Shown here one piece after another: positions 33,231 to 42,162 of a stretch of 64,000 nucleotides of DNA. Each line of letters starts with the position of its first letter. Position 1 is the stretch's first letter. The DNA comes from Lentibacillus jeotgali (GTDB lineage Bacteria > Bacillota > Bacilli > Bacillales > Amphibacillaceae). Under the pieces are notes generated by a model. That model was not told the DNA's origin and made no database searches. It saw nothing but the letters and a program-made list of their open reading frames with translations. The DNA lies in assembly GCF_000224785.1 (NCBI RefSeq), contig NZ_AGAV01000003.1, forward strand, positions 124,001 to 188,000, read 5' to 3'. The translations under genes and the position numbers were made by a program.

Positions 33231-33833
33231 TTAGAGAGTGTTATACCATTCAGCGGCTGCTTTCACTTCGCCCATTGATAATTGATGACCCATGTTTTCC
33301 CAATGAAGATCTACATTGGCCCCTGCATTTTTCAGCAAGGATTTGAGATCCTCTGATTCCTCGGCTGAACATATCGGATCATTGGTGCCAGCACCGATAA
33401 AGACATTTTTCCCGGAGAGGTTAGGCAATTCAATTCCGCGTCTCGGTACCATCGGGTGGTGCAGGATAGCGGCTTTTAAGGAATCCTGATAATGGAATAG
33501 CAGGCTTCCTGCAATATTGGCGCCGTTGGAATAGCCGACTGCGACTATATTATTACGGTCAAAGCCGTGTTCCTCTGCTGCCTCATCAAGAAAATCATAC
33601 AGTTCCTTCGTCCGAGCAATCAGATCTTCTTCATCGAATACACCTTCTGCCAGCCGTTTGAAAAAGCGCGGCATTCCGCCTTCCGTTACGTTTCCCCGGA
33701 CACTAAGCACGTTGGCATCTTCATCGATTTCACCGGCAAGCGGCAGCAGATCCTGCTCAGTGCCCCCTGTTCCGTGAAGTAACAACAGAGTTGGCTTTGT
33801 CTGATCATTTCCTTTTTGAAAGATATGTTTCAT
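33231..33833 (-). CDS. mhqD: Carboxylesterase/phospholipase-like hydrolase MhqD
   Basis: A 200-residue alpha/beta hydrolase. The oxyanion strand is L-L-L-L-H-G-T-G-G, the nucleophile elbow G-Y-S-N-G-A-N, and the last histidine is in N-M-G-H-Q-L-S. This short carboxylesterase form with a H-G-T-G-G-T-E-Q-D start matches MhqD/YodD, which belongs to the quinone-response regulon. ATG 33833 has AAGGAG 7 bases upstream; the frame continues 18 codons up without one. It follows the MhqR-like gene by 114 bases on the same strand. Confidence 0.85.
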   Translation of the reverse strand: MKHIFQKGNDQTKPTLLLLHGTGGTEQDLLPLAGEIDEDANVLSVRGNVTEGGMPRFFKRLAEGVFDEEDLIARTKELYDFLDEAAEEHGFDRNNIVAVGYSNGANIAGSLLFHYQDSLKAAILHHPMVPRRGIELPNLSGKNVFIGAGTNDPICSAEESEDLKSLLKNAGANVDLHWENMGHQLSMGEVKAAAEWYNTL

Positions 33834-33947
33834 GATAAGTCTCCTTACGTGTTTCATTGATTTTGAATCTATAATTTCAGTTTCCACCAGTTACGCTTTT
33901 AACCTTGATGACGTTGTTGTGAACTTCTAAGTTTTTTCACCGGGTCT

Positions 33948-34367
33948 CTAGGATTTACCAATTCTTTTCAGGATATCGATAACGGTTTTCTTTTCTTCGA
34001 CACTAAGATCCTGAAGTAAATCCTCAATCGCTTCCTGGTGCTTCGGGAAAATGTCATCCATCAGTTTCTTCCCTTTATCCGTAATATGAATGTATACAGC
34101 ACGCCGGTCATCCTTGCATGGCTTACGTTCGAGCAGTCCTTTGGATTCCAGCTTATCAATCACATACGTCATGGAACCAGCGTTAATCAGTACTGCCTCG
34201 GAAATCTGCTTCACAGTCAGGTTACCCTTATGATATAAAGCTTCCAGCACAGCAAAGTCATTCGTTTTCATATCATACCGGCTTATGTCTTTTTTGACGT
34301 ATTCAGTTACTGATTTTGAAGCTTTCATCAGGACAACAAACGCTTTTAGTGATAAATTTTCTTTCAT
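33948..34367 (-). CDS. mhqR: MarR family regulator, MhqR-like
   Basis: A 139-residue winged-helix repressor. The recognition region reads L-T-V-K-Q-I-S-E-A-V-L-I-N-A-G-S-M-T-Y-V-I-D-K-L and the wing has D-D-R-R-A-V-Y-I-H-I-T-D-K-G, the standard MarR D-x-R pattern. MhqR in B. subtilis and S. aureus represses glyoxalase/dioxygenase, hydrolase and azoreductase genes until quinones appear. The mhqD-like gene next to it and the VOC gene beyond make the assignment likely. There are no cysteines in the DNA-binding half, fitting MhqR rather than thiol-switch regulators. Confidence 0.82.
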   Translation of the reverse strand: MKENLSLKAFVVLMKASKSVTEYVKKDISRYDMKTNDFAVLEALYHKGNLTVKQISEAVLINAGSMTYVIDKLESKGLLERKPCKDDRRAVYIHITDKGKKLMDDIFPKHQEAIEDLLQDLSVEEKKTVIDILKRIGKS

Positions 34368-34635
34368 TTCAATTTCGCTCCAGCATATTTAGTTAAAATT
34401 TATTTAATTTTAATTCAAACTAATTATAAGCGTTTTGTTAAAAATATGTCAACCGAATCGCCTTATCCAGCCTTATACATGGGTGGTGAGTGGTCCGTAA
34501 GGCTCGATTTGGCTCAATCTAACATTCTGAAAAGAAAGGTGAATCGGATTTGTTCAAAAATTCGCTGTTGCCATCCGTCGCTATTCGTGTTTAAATGTAT
34601 AAAATATCACATTAAACAGAATATGGGGTGATGCT

Positions 34636-35943
34636 ATGGAAGATAGTGTATCAGTCGGACTTTTAGGTGTAGGAGTCGTGGGGTCAGGTGTTATCAGTCT
34701 TATCGAGCAGCATCAAGCAAAACTCGCCCACCAGCTAGGATGCAGTGTTCATGTTAAAAGCGCATTGGTACGAAATCCAAACAAAGTACGCGATGTGAAC
34801 GCTAAGACGAATGGAACATTGCTCACAACAAATCCCGATGATGTCTTAAATGATCCCGAAATTGATGTCATCGTTGAAGTAATGGGGGGGATTGAAGAAG
34901 CCCGTGAATCAATATTAAAGGCGTTTGAAGCTAAAAAGCATGTCGTCACAGCCAATAAGGATCTTGTTGCTCTTTACGGTGCGGAATTGCATGACTCCGC
35001 GGGGAAAAATAAATGCGACTTCTATTATGAGGCAAGCGTTGCCGGCGGGATTCCCATTTTAAGGGGGATTACGGATGGGTTCGCTTCCGATCACATCGAA
35101 CAATTAATGGGGATCGTGAACGGAACAACGAACTACATATTAACAAAAATGCACAATGAAGGTGTCAGTTACGAAGACGCGTTGAAGGAGGCACAGGAAC
35201 TCGGCTTTGCTGAAGCTGATCCGGCGGCAGATGTGGAAGGGCTTGATGCTGCTAGAAAAATGGCCATTCTCGGCAGGCTTGCTTTCTCGACCCATATTGA
35301 CCTTGATGATGTCGAAGTAACCGGCATAAACGGAATTGAGTTAGATGACCTGCAATATGGCGATAGCCTCGGATTTAACATGAAGCTGATCGGTTTTGCC
35401 AAATTTGACGGCAAGCAGGTGGAAGTGAATGTTCAGCCAGCGCTTATTTCCAAAGAACATCCGCTGGCAGATGTCAAAAATGAATATAATGCTGTTTATG
35501 TGTACGGTGAAGCGGTCGGAGAAGCTATGTTCTACGGGGCCGGTGCAGGAAGCATGCCGACTGCCGCAGCGGTCATATCGGATGTTGTCACCGTCATTAA
35601 GAATATGCACCGTGGCGTGACGGGCAGTCAATTCGTCGAGCCACGCTTTAAAAAGGAATTGAAAACTGAAGATCAGCGTTTTGGCCAATACTATGCTCGT
35701 TTCCATGCGAAAGATGAAGCAGGTGTATTTTCCAGGATATCGTCTTTATTCAATGAGTTTGATATCAGCTTTAAACAGATACTGCAAAACCCGCTAAAAG
35801 AAGCTGACGCGGCAGAAATTGTCGTGATAACACATCGGTCATCACTGGAAAAGATGCACCAGGCTTTGGATGCACTCAGCAAACTTGATGAAGTGCTTGA
35901 GACTAAAAGCTTTTATAAAGTAGAAGGAGATGCTGACGCATGA
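34636..35943 (+). CDS. hom: Homoserine dehydrogenase
   Basis: A 435-residue enzyme reducing aspartate semialdehyde to homoserine with NAD(P)H. The dinucleotide loop is [11 protein letters not shown], followed by the substrate segment G-I-P-I-L-R-G and the catalytic stretch [12 protein letters not shown]. The C-terminal 80 residues ([13 protein letters not shown]) are an ACT domain for threonine feedback. It is the first gene of hom-thrC-thrB, with each junction overlapping by 4 bases. No T-box or other leader was recognised in the 200 bases upstream. Confidence 0.95.
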   Translation: MEDSVSVGLLGVGVVGSGVISLIEQHQAKLAHQLGCSVHVKSALVRNPNKVRDVNAKTNGTLLTTNPDDVLNDPEIDVIVEVMGGIEEARESILKAFEAKKHVVTANKDLVALYGAELHDSAGKNKCDFYYEASVAGGIPILRGITDGFASDHIEQLMGIVNGTTNYILTKMHNEGVSYEDALKEAQELGFAEADPAADVEGLDAARKMAILGRLAFSTHIDLDDVEVTGINGIELDDLQYGDSLGFNMKLIGFAKFDGKQVEVNVQPALISKEHPLADVKNEYNAVYVYGEAVGEAMFYGAGAGSMPTAAAVISDVVTVIKNMHRGVTGSQFVEPRFKKELKTEDQRFGQYYARFHAKDEAGVFSRISSLFNEFDISFKQILQNPLKEADAAEIVVITHRSSLEKMHQALDALSKLDEVLETKSFYKVEGDADA

Positions 35944-37001
35944 CGTGGCAAGGTTTGATCAGACATTATCAATCTAATTTGCCTGTTACAGACAGGACCC
36001 CGGAAATATCGCTTCAGGAGGGCAATACATCACTCATCCATTTCTCAACGTTGTCTGAGCAATTGGGCATTGAGCTATATGGAAAGGTGGAAGGCGCTAA
36101 TCCAACAGGATCGTTCAAAGACCGCGGCATGGCGCTGGCAGTTGCCAAGGCGATTGAGGAAGGTAGCAACGCCGTTATTTGCGCTTCAACCGGCAATACA
36201 TCCGCTTCAGCTGCAGCCTATGCAGCCAGAGCAGGCATCAGGGCAATCATTGTTATTCCAAAAGGCAAAATTGCACTTGGAAAACTAGCCCAAGCTGTTA
36301 TGTACGGAGCGGATATCGTGGAAATTGACGGCAATTTTGATGATGCCCTGAAAATAGTGCGAAAGATAAGTGAGACGGCACCTGTTACACTCGTCAACTC
36401 TGTTAACCCATATCGGCTTGAAGGGCAAAAAACAGCGGCATTTGAAGTTTGTGATGTGCTCGGTTCTGCCCCTGATATTCTGGCTATTCCGGTTGGCAAT
36501 GCAGGTAATATCAGTGCTTACTGGAAAGGATTCAAAGAGTATCATGAGATGAAACAGACAGGCCTTCCACAGATGTTCGGTTTTGAAGCAGAAGGAGCTG
36601 CTGCGATTGTCGGCAATGAAGTGGTCCAGAACCCCGAAACGATTGCCACTGCCATTCGCATCGGCAATCCTGCAAGCTGGAAACTGGCTGTACAGGCACG
36701 GGATGAATCCGGCGGTAAAATTGGTTCGGTCACCGATACGGAAATTGCCCATGCACAAAAGCTTCTGGCGACCCAAGAAGGCGTTTTTGCTGAGCCGGGA
36801 TCCTGTGCTTCGATTGCAGGTATTATTCAACAGCGAAAACAAAACACAATTACTGAAGGGTCAAAGGTTGCAGCTGTTTTGACTGGTAATGGACTGAAGG
36901 ATCCGCAGACCGCCATCGACCAGATCGATCAGGACCCTGTCACATTGCCAAATGATGAAAAAACAGTCACGGATTATATTGAAAAGCTGGTGGAAGCATG
37001 A
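35940..37001 (+). CDS. thrC: Threonine synthase
   Basis: A 353-residue pyridoxal-phosphate enzyme that converts phosphohomoserine to threonine. The PLP lysine lies in [10 protein letters not shown], the phosphate-binding turn in [11 protein letters not shown], and a later glycine loop in P-V-G-N-A-G-N. Length and order are those of the short Bacillus ThrC. It overlaps hom and thrB by ATGA junctions, so the three are translationally coupled. Confidence 0.95.
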   Translation: MTWQGLIRHYQSNLPVTDRTPEISLQEGNTSLIHFSTLSEQLGIELYGKVEGANPTGSFKDRGMALAVAKAIEEGSNAVICASTGNTSASAAAYAARAGIRAIIVIPKGKIALGKLAQAVMYGADIVEIDGNFDDALKIVRKISETAPVTLVNSVNPYRLEGQKTAAFEVCDVLGSAPDILAIPVGNAGNISAYWKGFKEYHEMKQTGLPQMFGFEAEGAAAIVGNEVVQNPETIATAIRIGNPASWKLAVQARDESGGKIGSVTDTEIAHAQKLLATQEGVFAEPGSCASIAGIIQQRKQNTITEGSKVAAVLTGNGLKDPQTAIDQIDQDPVTLPNDEKTVTDYIEKLVEA

Positions 37002-37897
37002 GGTCGTTCAGGGTACGTGTCCCGGCAAGCTCAGCGAATATCGGGCCGGGTTTTGATTCGATGGGATTGGCTCTGGGCTTATATCTCAAGCTCGATATTT
37101 CACTTTCTGATAAATGGGAAATTGAGCAGCTCTCACCGCATCTGCCGGAACTCACAAACACGGAGGATCATTTTATTGTGCAGATTGCCCAAGACATTGC
37201 AGCGCAGTGGAATGAAGAACTGCCTCCATGCAAGATGGCCGTCCATAGTGACATCCCGTTGGCGCGCGGGCTTGGCAGCAGTGCGTCTGCAATTGTTGCC
37301 GGTATTGAAATGGCAGACAGGGTGTGCGAGCTGGATCTAACCCCGGAGCAGAAACTTGAGCTTGCTACTGAAATCGAAGGGCATCCTGACAACATTGCCC
37401 CGACTTTAATGGGGGGATTTGTCATATCGACAGTGGCTGCTGGCGGAATTGACTGGGTCCAGTTGCCATTGCCTGAGGCGGAAATCATTGTCTATATTCC
37501 TGAGGAGGGATTGATGACCGAAGCAGCCCGAAAAGTTTTGCCGGAAACGTATAGTAGAGAGACTGCTGCCTCGGCAAGCGCCCTCAGCAATGTACAGATT
37601 GCCGCCCTTGCCTCCGGTAACATTGAACTGGCAGGCAAAATAATGGAACGTGATCTGTTTCATGAACCATATCGCGCCGAGCTGATTCCGGGTTATGAGG
37701 CTATCAGACGTGAGGCCAAAAAAGCCGGTGCTTACGGGACGGTCATCAGCGGTTCGGGGCCGACGATGATTTCGTTTTCCCCCAAAGGTAGCGGCCACAG
37801 AATCGCAAACCACCTCGGTAGCCTGATGCCTGGTCATAACGTAGCGTTATTACAGGTTGATGATGTCGGGGCGACTACAATTCCTAAAGCAAAATAA
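36998..37897 (+). CDS. thrB: Homoserine kinase
   Basis: A 299-residue GHMP kinase that phosphorylates homoserine. Motif 1 is [16 protein letters not shown], the ATP loop [12 protein letters not shown], and motif 3 is [10 protein letters not shown]. The last gene of the threonine operon, it overlaps thrC by 4 bases and is followed by a terminator. Confidence 0.95.
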   Translation: MRSFRVRVPASSANIGPGFDSMGLALGLYLKLDISLSDKWEIEQLSPHLPELTNTEDHFIVQIAQDIAAQWNEELPPCKMAVHSDIPLARGLGSSASAIVAGIEMADRVCELDLTPEQKLELATEIEGHPDNIAPTLMGGFVISTVAAGGIDWVQLPLPEAEIIVYIPEEGLMTEAARKVLPETYSRETAASASALSNVQIAALASGNIELAGKIMERDLFHEPYRAELIPGYEAIRREAKKAGAYGTVISGSGPTMISFSPKGSGHRIANHLGSLMPGHNVALLQVDDVGATTIPKAK

Positions 37898-37911
37898 ACA
37901 GAATGCAAATG

Positions 37912-37947
37912 GCAGGGACTTTTGCTTGTAAGAGTCTCTGCTGTTTT
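37912..37947 (+). terminator. Terminator of the threonine operon
   Basis: GCAGGGACT (37912-37920) pairs with AGTCTCTGC (37932-37940), then TGTTTTTGT. Confidence 0.85.
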
Positions 37948-37989
37948 TGTGTTTGCTGAGGGATATTGCTATATACAATGGTCCTCCTT

Positions 37990-38280
37990 CTAAATCTCGG
38001 TCAGTTCAAGTTTAAAGTCTCCTACAGCCCCTGGCTCATATAAATTGGTTATTGAAGTCGAATAGTTACTGATGACAGCGGGGAATTTGAGTTTTTCTTC
38101 AGGTACCTTTACAACAAAATCGTTCTCATACAGTAAAGTCGTAACATCGTGATAAGCTTCGTGCGTCACTTTGAAGTCAAAACTTAATTTAGTCCGTGCC
38201 TCATCATTCTTCGTGATTGATTCCACCTGAACGTTAGACGCATTAATTTCCATATCATTAATGATCACTTTCTCAAACAT
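37990..38280 (-). CDS. DUF3219 family protein (YkvR-like)
   Basis: A 96-residue soluble, beta-rich protein. The second half (E-A-Y-H-D-V-T-T-L-L-Y-E, V-K-V-P-E, S-N-Y-S-T-S-I-T-N-L-Y-E) matches DUF3219, known from B. subtilis YkvR. Function is unknown. GAGAAGGTGAAC lies before the ATG. It is a single gene between the threonine operon and the P450. Confidence 0.78.
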   Translation of the reverse strand: MFEKVIINDMEINASNVQVESITKNDEARTKLSFDFKVTHEAYHDVTTLLYENDFVVKVPEEKLKFPAVISNYSTSITNLYEPGAVGDFKLELTEI

Positions 38281-38447
38281 TTGTTCACCTTCTCTAACTT
38301 AATAATTCATTCAATCATAACAGCTTTGGCTATACACCGCTACGTTTGGGTTCAATGAACAGACGGATATAGCAATCACTGAGAATAAATTTTGGGGACG
38401 AGGGAAAAAGAACGAATATCAGATATCACAAAGAAAGGGGTCGGCTA

Positions 38448-39692
38448 ATGGCAATTCCACATGAACAAGGCTTGGATAATACACATAAATTGCTTTTGGA
38501 AGGCTTTGATTACATTCCCAAGAGGCGCTGGAAATTTCAGTCAGATATTTTCCGGTCCAGGCTACTCGGACAAAAGGTGGTCTGTATGGGCGGTGAAGAG
38601 GCCGCAGAAGTTTTTTATAATGAAGAAAAATTTAAACGAAAAGGAGCTGCGCCAAACCGGATCAAAGAATCCCTGTTTGGAAAAGGTGGTGTGCAGGGGC
38701 TGGATGGTGCGGTACATAAGCATCGTAAAGAACTGTTTATGTCGCTAATGACGCCTGAGCGTCTTAGTGAACTGAGAGAGACCACTAGAAAACAATGGCA
38801 GATTGCAGTCGATAACTGGCAGAAGAAGCGGAAAATGTCATTGTTTCATGAATCAGAAGTACTGATGTTCCGTATTGCCTGTGAGTGGGCTGACGTGCCG
38901 TTATTTGCCAGTGAATTGAATCAGCGGGCCTGTGACATGGCAGCTATGATAGATGCTTTTGGAGCAGTTGGACCAAGGCACTGGAAAGGCAGAATGGCTC
39001 GCAATCGATCCGAAAAATGGACAAGGAACCTTATCCAGCAGGTACGGAGCGGGAAACGGCATCCTCGTGAAGGCACACCCTTATATGAAATCGCCTGGCA
39101 CCGTGATTTGAATGGCAAACTGCTGGATTTACAGACTGCAGCAGTGGAATTGCTGAATATCCTAAGACCCATTACAGCCATTGGACGATATGTGACATTT
39201 GGGGCGCTGGCCATGCATGACTTTCCGGAAACAAAGGCAAAGCTTCGGACAGGTGATGATGAGGACAGCCGAATGTTCGTTCAGGAAGTTCGCCGTTATT
39301 ATCCATTTGGGCCATTTTTAGGAGCGAGAGTCCGGTATAACTTTAAGTGGGGAGGCCATCATTTTAAGAAAGGAACGCTTGTCCTGCTTGATGTTTATGG
39401 GACGAACCATGATCCTAATTTATGGATTGATCCTGAAGTGTTCAGACCGGAACGTTTTAAGGACTGGAAAGAAAGCCCATTTAATTTTATCCCACAGGGC
39501 GGCGGTGATCATGATATGGGCCATCGTTGTGCAGGTGAATGGGTGACAATCGAGGTCATGAAAGTCAGCCTGGAATTTCTGACAAAACAGATTGATTATA
39601 AAATGTCACAGCAAAACTTGAATTATAGTATGGTTCGAATCCCGACTTTACCGAAAAGCAGATTTATGATAAGAGAAGTGACAAGCAAATAG
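38448..39692 (+). CDS. Cytochrome P450 of family CYP152 (fatty acid peroxygenase)
   Basis: A 414-residue haem enzyme that uses hydrogen peroxide to hydroxylate fatty acids at the alpha or beta carbon. The haem cysteine lies in G-H-R-C-A-G-E-W. The substrate-carboxylate arginine is in N-I-L-R-P-I-T-A-I-G-R. At the position deciding between hydroxylation and decarboxylation it has Gln83 (G-V-Q-G-L-D-G), as in B. subtilis P450 BS-beta, not the histidine of the alkene-forming OleT; hydroxylation is expected. AAGGGG precedes the ATG. It stands alone with its own terminator. Confidence 0.92.
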   Translation: MAIPHEQGLDNTHKLLLEGFDYIPKRRWKFQSDIFRSRLLGQKVVCMGGEEAAEVFYNEEKFKRKGAAPNRIKESLFGKGGVQGLDGAVHKHRKELFMSLMTPERLSELRETTRKQWQIAVDNWQKKRKMSLFHESEVLMFRIACEWADVPLFASELNQRACDMAAMIDAFGAVGPRHWKGRMARNRSEKWTRNLIQQVRSGKRHPREGTPLYEIAWHRDLNGKLLDLQTAAVELLNILRPITAIGRYVTFGALAMHDFPETKAKLRTGDDEDSRMFVQEVRRYYPFGPFLGARVRYNFKWGGHHFKKGTLVLLDVYGTNHDPNLWIDPEVFRPERFKDWKESPFNFIPQGGGDHDMGHRCAGEWVTIEVMKVSLEFLTKQIDYKMSQQNLNYSMVRIPTLPKSRFMIREVTSK

Positions 39693-39704
39693 AAACAGTG
39701 AAGG

Positions 39705-39727
39705 ACGTCCTTTCAACGGGCGTTTTT
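39705..39727 (+). terminator. Short terminator after the P450 gene
   Basis: ACGTCC (39705-39710) pairs with GGGCGT (39718-39723), allowing one G-T pair, and TTTTT overlaps its end. Confidence 0.6.
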
Positions 39728-39830
39728 AACTGTGTTAAAATAATCATACTTTACATCTCCCAAGTTGTTACTAGGACAATCACCTAATGAATAGGATGGT
39801 ATGTAGAGCATATGAATTGGGGGAAGAACT

Positions 39831-41243
39831 ATGCAAATTCATGTCGTGAGAAGCGGCGATTCAATATGGCAAATAGCACAACAATATGGTGCGGATATTA
39901 ATCAGATCGTTTTGTTGAATGAATTGGGTAACCCGGATGTGCTGGTGGTCGGACAGTCGCTGGTGATTCCGGAGCCCGGACGTGACTATGTTGTTCAGTC
40001 CGGTGATACATTGTGGCAGATTGCACAGATGTTTGGGGTGACGGCCCAGGAACTGGCGGTCGCGAATAATATTACTGATCCATCGCTGATTTTTATCGGG
40101 CAGATGCTGATCAATCCTTATTTTATACACACTGTTCAAGCCGGTGAATTTATTTGGGGTATTGCCCAACAGTATGATGTTAGTGCTGAACAAATTATTG
40201 CGGTCAATGATATCGGACAGTCCGGGTTAATATTCCCGGGCCAAACGTTAAGAATTCCTGTTGCAGCAAAGCCTGTTACAGAAGTGAATGCTTATATAAC
40301 ACGGGTGGATGAACAGGGTGCTCCCGAGGTGATGCGCTTAGGCAGATATTTAACATATCTTTCCCCGTTCATGTACAGCATCCGTGATGATGGCACACTC
40401 ACCGAATTGCCTGATCAGCCGGTGCTAGAAGCTGCCCAAGCCAATAATGTTGCACCGTTATTGGTTGTAACGAATTTTGCCCAAAGTGAGTTCAATTCGG
40501 ATTTGGCTGCGGCTGTGTTGCGTAATCCTGAAGCACAGGAGGAACTAATCAGTAATATGCTGACCCTCATGCGGTCAAAAGGGTATGCAGGCGTCAATTT
40601 TGATTTTGAATATGTTTATCCCGAAGACCGTGAGAACTATAACAATTTCCTGCGGCGTGTCGTAGCGAGGCTGCATCCTGAAGGGTTTCTGGTTACGACA
40701 GCTCTTGCGCCGAAGGAAACTGCCGATCAGCAGGGGCTGTTGTATGAAGCCCACGATTATCAGGCGCATGGCGAAATTGTCGACTTCGTCATATTGATGA
40801 CGTACGAATGGGGGTGGGCCGGCGGTGAGCCATGGGCAATTGCACCGATAAATAAGGTAAGGGATGTGCTGGATTTTGCTGTAACTGTAATTCCACGGGA
40901 TAAAATCGTGATGGGGGCACCTTTATATGGACGTGACTGGGAAATTCCGTGGGTGGAGGGCACCTTTGCAACGACGGTAAGCCCAAAAGAAGCAGTACAG
41001 CTGGCAGCCGAATATGGTGTATCCATTCAGTATGATGAGACGTATCAGTCGCCATTTTTCCGATATGTGGATGAAACCGGTCAGGAACACGAAGTCTGGT
41101 ATGAGGATGCCCGCAGTGTTCAGGCGAAATACGACACGGTAAAAGAATATGGTTTGAGAGGTGTGAGCTATTGGTCACTGGGGACACCATTCCCGCAAAA
41201 TTGGCCGGTACTGCAGAATAATTTTAGAATCCGAAAATTGTAA
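39831..41243 (+). CDS. Spore cortex glycosidase SleL/YaaH-like: three LysM domains plus GH18
   Basis: 470 residues. Three LysM modules (about 1-48, 49-98, 99-145; each with S-G-D/A-G-E, W-x-I-A and N-x-I) bind peptidoglycan; family members usually carry two. The GH18 barrel follows with the catalytic motif G-V-N-F-D-F-E-Y-V, which cleaves N-acetylglucosaminyl bonds in cortex during germination. There is no signal peptide, as for proteins placed on the spore from the mother cell. AATTGGGGGAAG precedes the ATG. A sigma-E promoter was not identified. Confidence 0.88.
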   Translation: MQIHVVRSGDSIWQIAQQYGADINQIVLLNELGNPDVLVVGQSLVIPEPGRDYVVQSGDTLWQIAQMFGVTAQELAVANNITDPSLIFIGQMLINPYFIHTVQAGEFIWGIAQQYDVSAEQIIAVNDIGQSGLIFPGQTLRIPVAAKPVTEVNAYITRVDEQGAPEVMRLGRYLTYLSPFMYSIRDDGTLTELPDQPVLEAAQANNVAPLLVVTNFAQSEFNSDLAAAVLRNPEAQEELISNMLTLMRSKGYAGVNFDFEYVYPEDRENYNNFLRRVVARLHPEGFLVTTALAPKETADQQGLLYEAHDYQAHGEIVDFVILMTYEWGWAGGEPWAIAPINKVRDVLDFAVTVIPRDKIVMGAPLYGRDWEIPWVEGTFATTVSPKEAVQLAAEYGVSIQYDETYQSPFFRYVDETGQEHEVWYEDARSVQAKYDTVKEYGLRGVSYWSLGTPFPQNWPVLQNNFRIRKL

Positions 41244-41249
41244 TAAGCT

Positions 41250-41284
41250 CCCTTTGAGACGGATGCCGTTTCAAAGGGGTTTTA
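41250..41284. terminator. Terminator between sleL-like and yaiI-like genes
   Basis: CCCTTTGAGACGG and CCGTTTCAAAGGG pair around a short loop, then GTTTTAG. It suits the plus-strand gene and, by position, the convergent one. Confidence 0.75.
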
Positions 41285-41296
41285 GCGTAGAAAATA

Positions 41297-41740
41297 TCAT
41301 GATTTAAAAAGTGTTTTTCGAAACAGGTCACTGAATTTTGCTTCATCTTCAGTGGTAAACGCTTTTGACCCTTTTGTTCGTTTGCCGCTTTTGCGTGCCA
41401 TAGCATTTACATAGCGGGTTTGCAGCAGATGATCGATGTTATCGTCTGTATATGCAAACCCCTTATGATGCAGCACAGTGCAACCTTTGGAAAGTCCTAG
41501 TGAAGCGAGACCATAATCCTGCGTAATGATAATATCGCCTTGTTGTGCCAGTTGCATAATCCGGTAATCTGCAGCTTCCGCACCTGCGTCTACATAAATT
41601 ATTTCGACACCGGGCTGTTCGTCATCATGCGAAAAATGCGAAAAACTTTTTACAAGCACAACCGGTACGTTAAAATCCTGGGCTATGGTTATGATTGTTT
41701 TTTTTACCGGACAGGCATCCGCGTCAACGTAAACTTTCAT
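41297..41740 (-). CDS. YaiI/YqxD family protein (DUF188, UPF0178)
   Basis: 147 residues with a PIN-like nuclease fold inferred from the order of acidic residues: [10 protein letters not shown] at the start, [10 protein letters not shown] in the middle and I-I-T-Q-D-Y-G-L-A. The C-terminal third is basic ([14 protein letters not shown]). The family has no proven function; RNA cleavage is plausible. GGAGGCGATT precedes the ATG. The gene is divergent from the BCCT carrier, with a repeat array in between. Confidence 0.85.
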   Translation of the reverse strand: MKVYVDADACPVKKTIITIAQDFNVPVVLVKSFSHFSHDDEQPGVEIIYVDAGAEAADYRIMQLAQQGDIIITQDYGLASLGLSKGCTVLHHKGFAYTDDNIDHLLQTRYVNAMARKSGKRTKGSKAFTTEDEAKFSDLFRKTLFKS

Positions 41741-41807
41741 TATAATCGCCTCCGTCTTATATACTGTAATTTTAGCAAATATTGGATGGGGAGACCACTG
41801 AAAAGGC

Positions 41808-41957
41808 GGTATCAGCAGATGAAAGAAAATATCAACTGAAGAGAAGAATTATCGGCAGAAGATTAGTACTATCAGCAGAAGGGTCGAGATATCAGCAGAT
41901 AGAGTGACATTATCAACAGAAGAAGGGGAATATCAGCAGAAGAAAAACAATATCAGA
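41808..41957. repeat. 20-bp periodic repeat array, version AATATCAGC (8 units)
   Basis: Cores start at 41808, 41828, 41848, 41868, 41888, 41909, 41929 and 41949: spacing 20 bases with one 21. Each is NNTATCAGC or one change away, followed in most units by AGA and about 8 purine-rich variable bases. All fit the general core AAYWTSAGC allowing one or two changes. The array lies between two divergent genes and is not coding. The rest of the gap to 42162 holds the BCCT promoter region, with no other structure seen. Confidence 0.85.
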
Positions 41958-42162
41958 TACCCGGCAGCCATTTTATTATTGACGTTTTATTTAATCGAAA
42001 CTATAATTAAACACTATGTTTGAAAATAACATGAGCAAGCCGGTGGTTTTTAGAGAGATAGAGTTAACAAATGGTTCGGGAAAAGGATAATCATTTTCCA
42101 TCCAACGGTCTGTATGACGTCACATATTATAGACACTTGCTCCTGTATATGGGAGGCAAATT

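Noticed and set aside
34440-34635. T-box or threonine attenuator before hom
   Set aside because: No T-box sequence (TGGNACCGCG-like) and no leader hairpin/terminator were seen.
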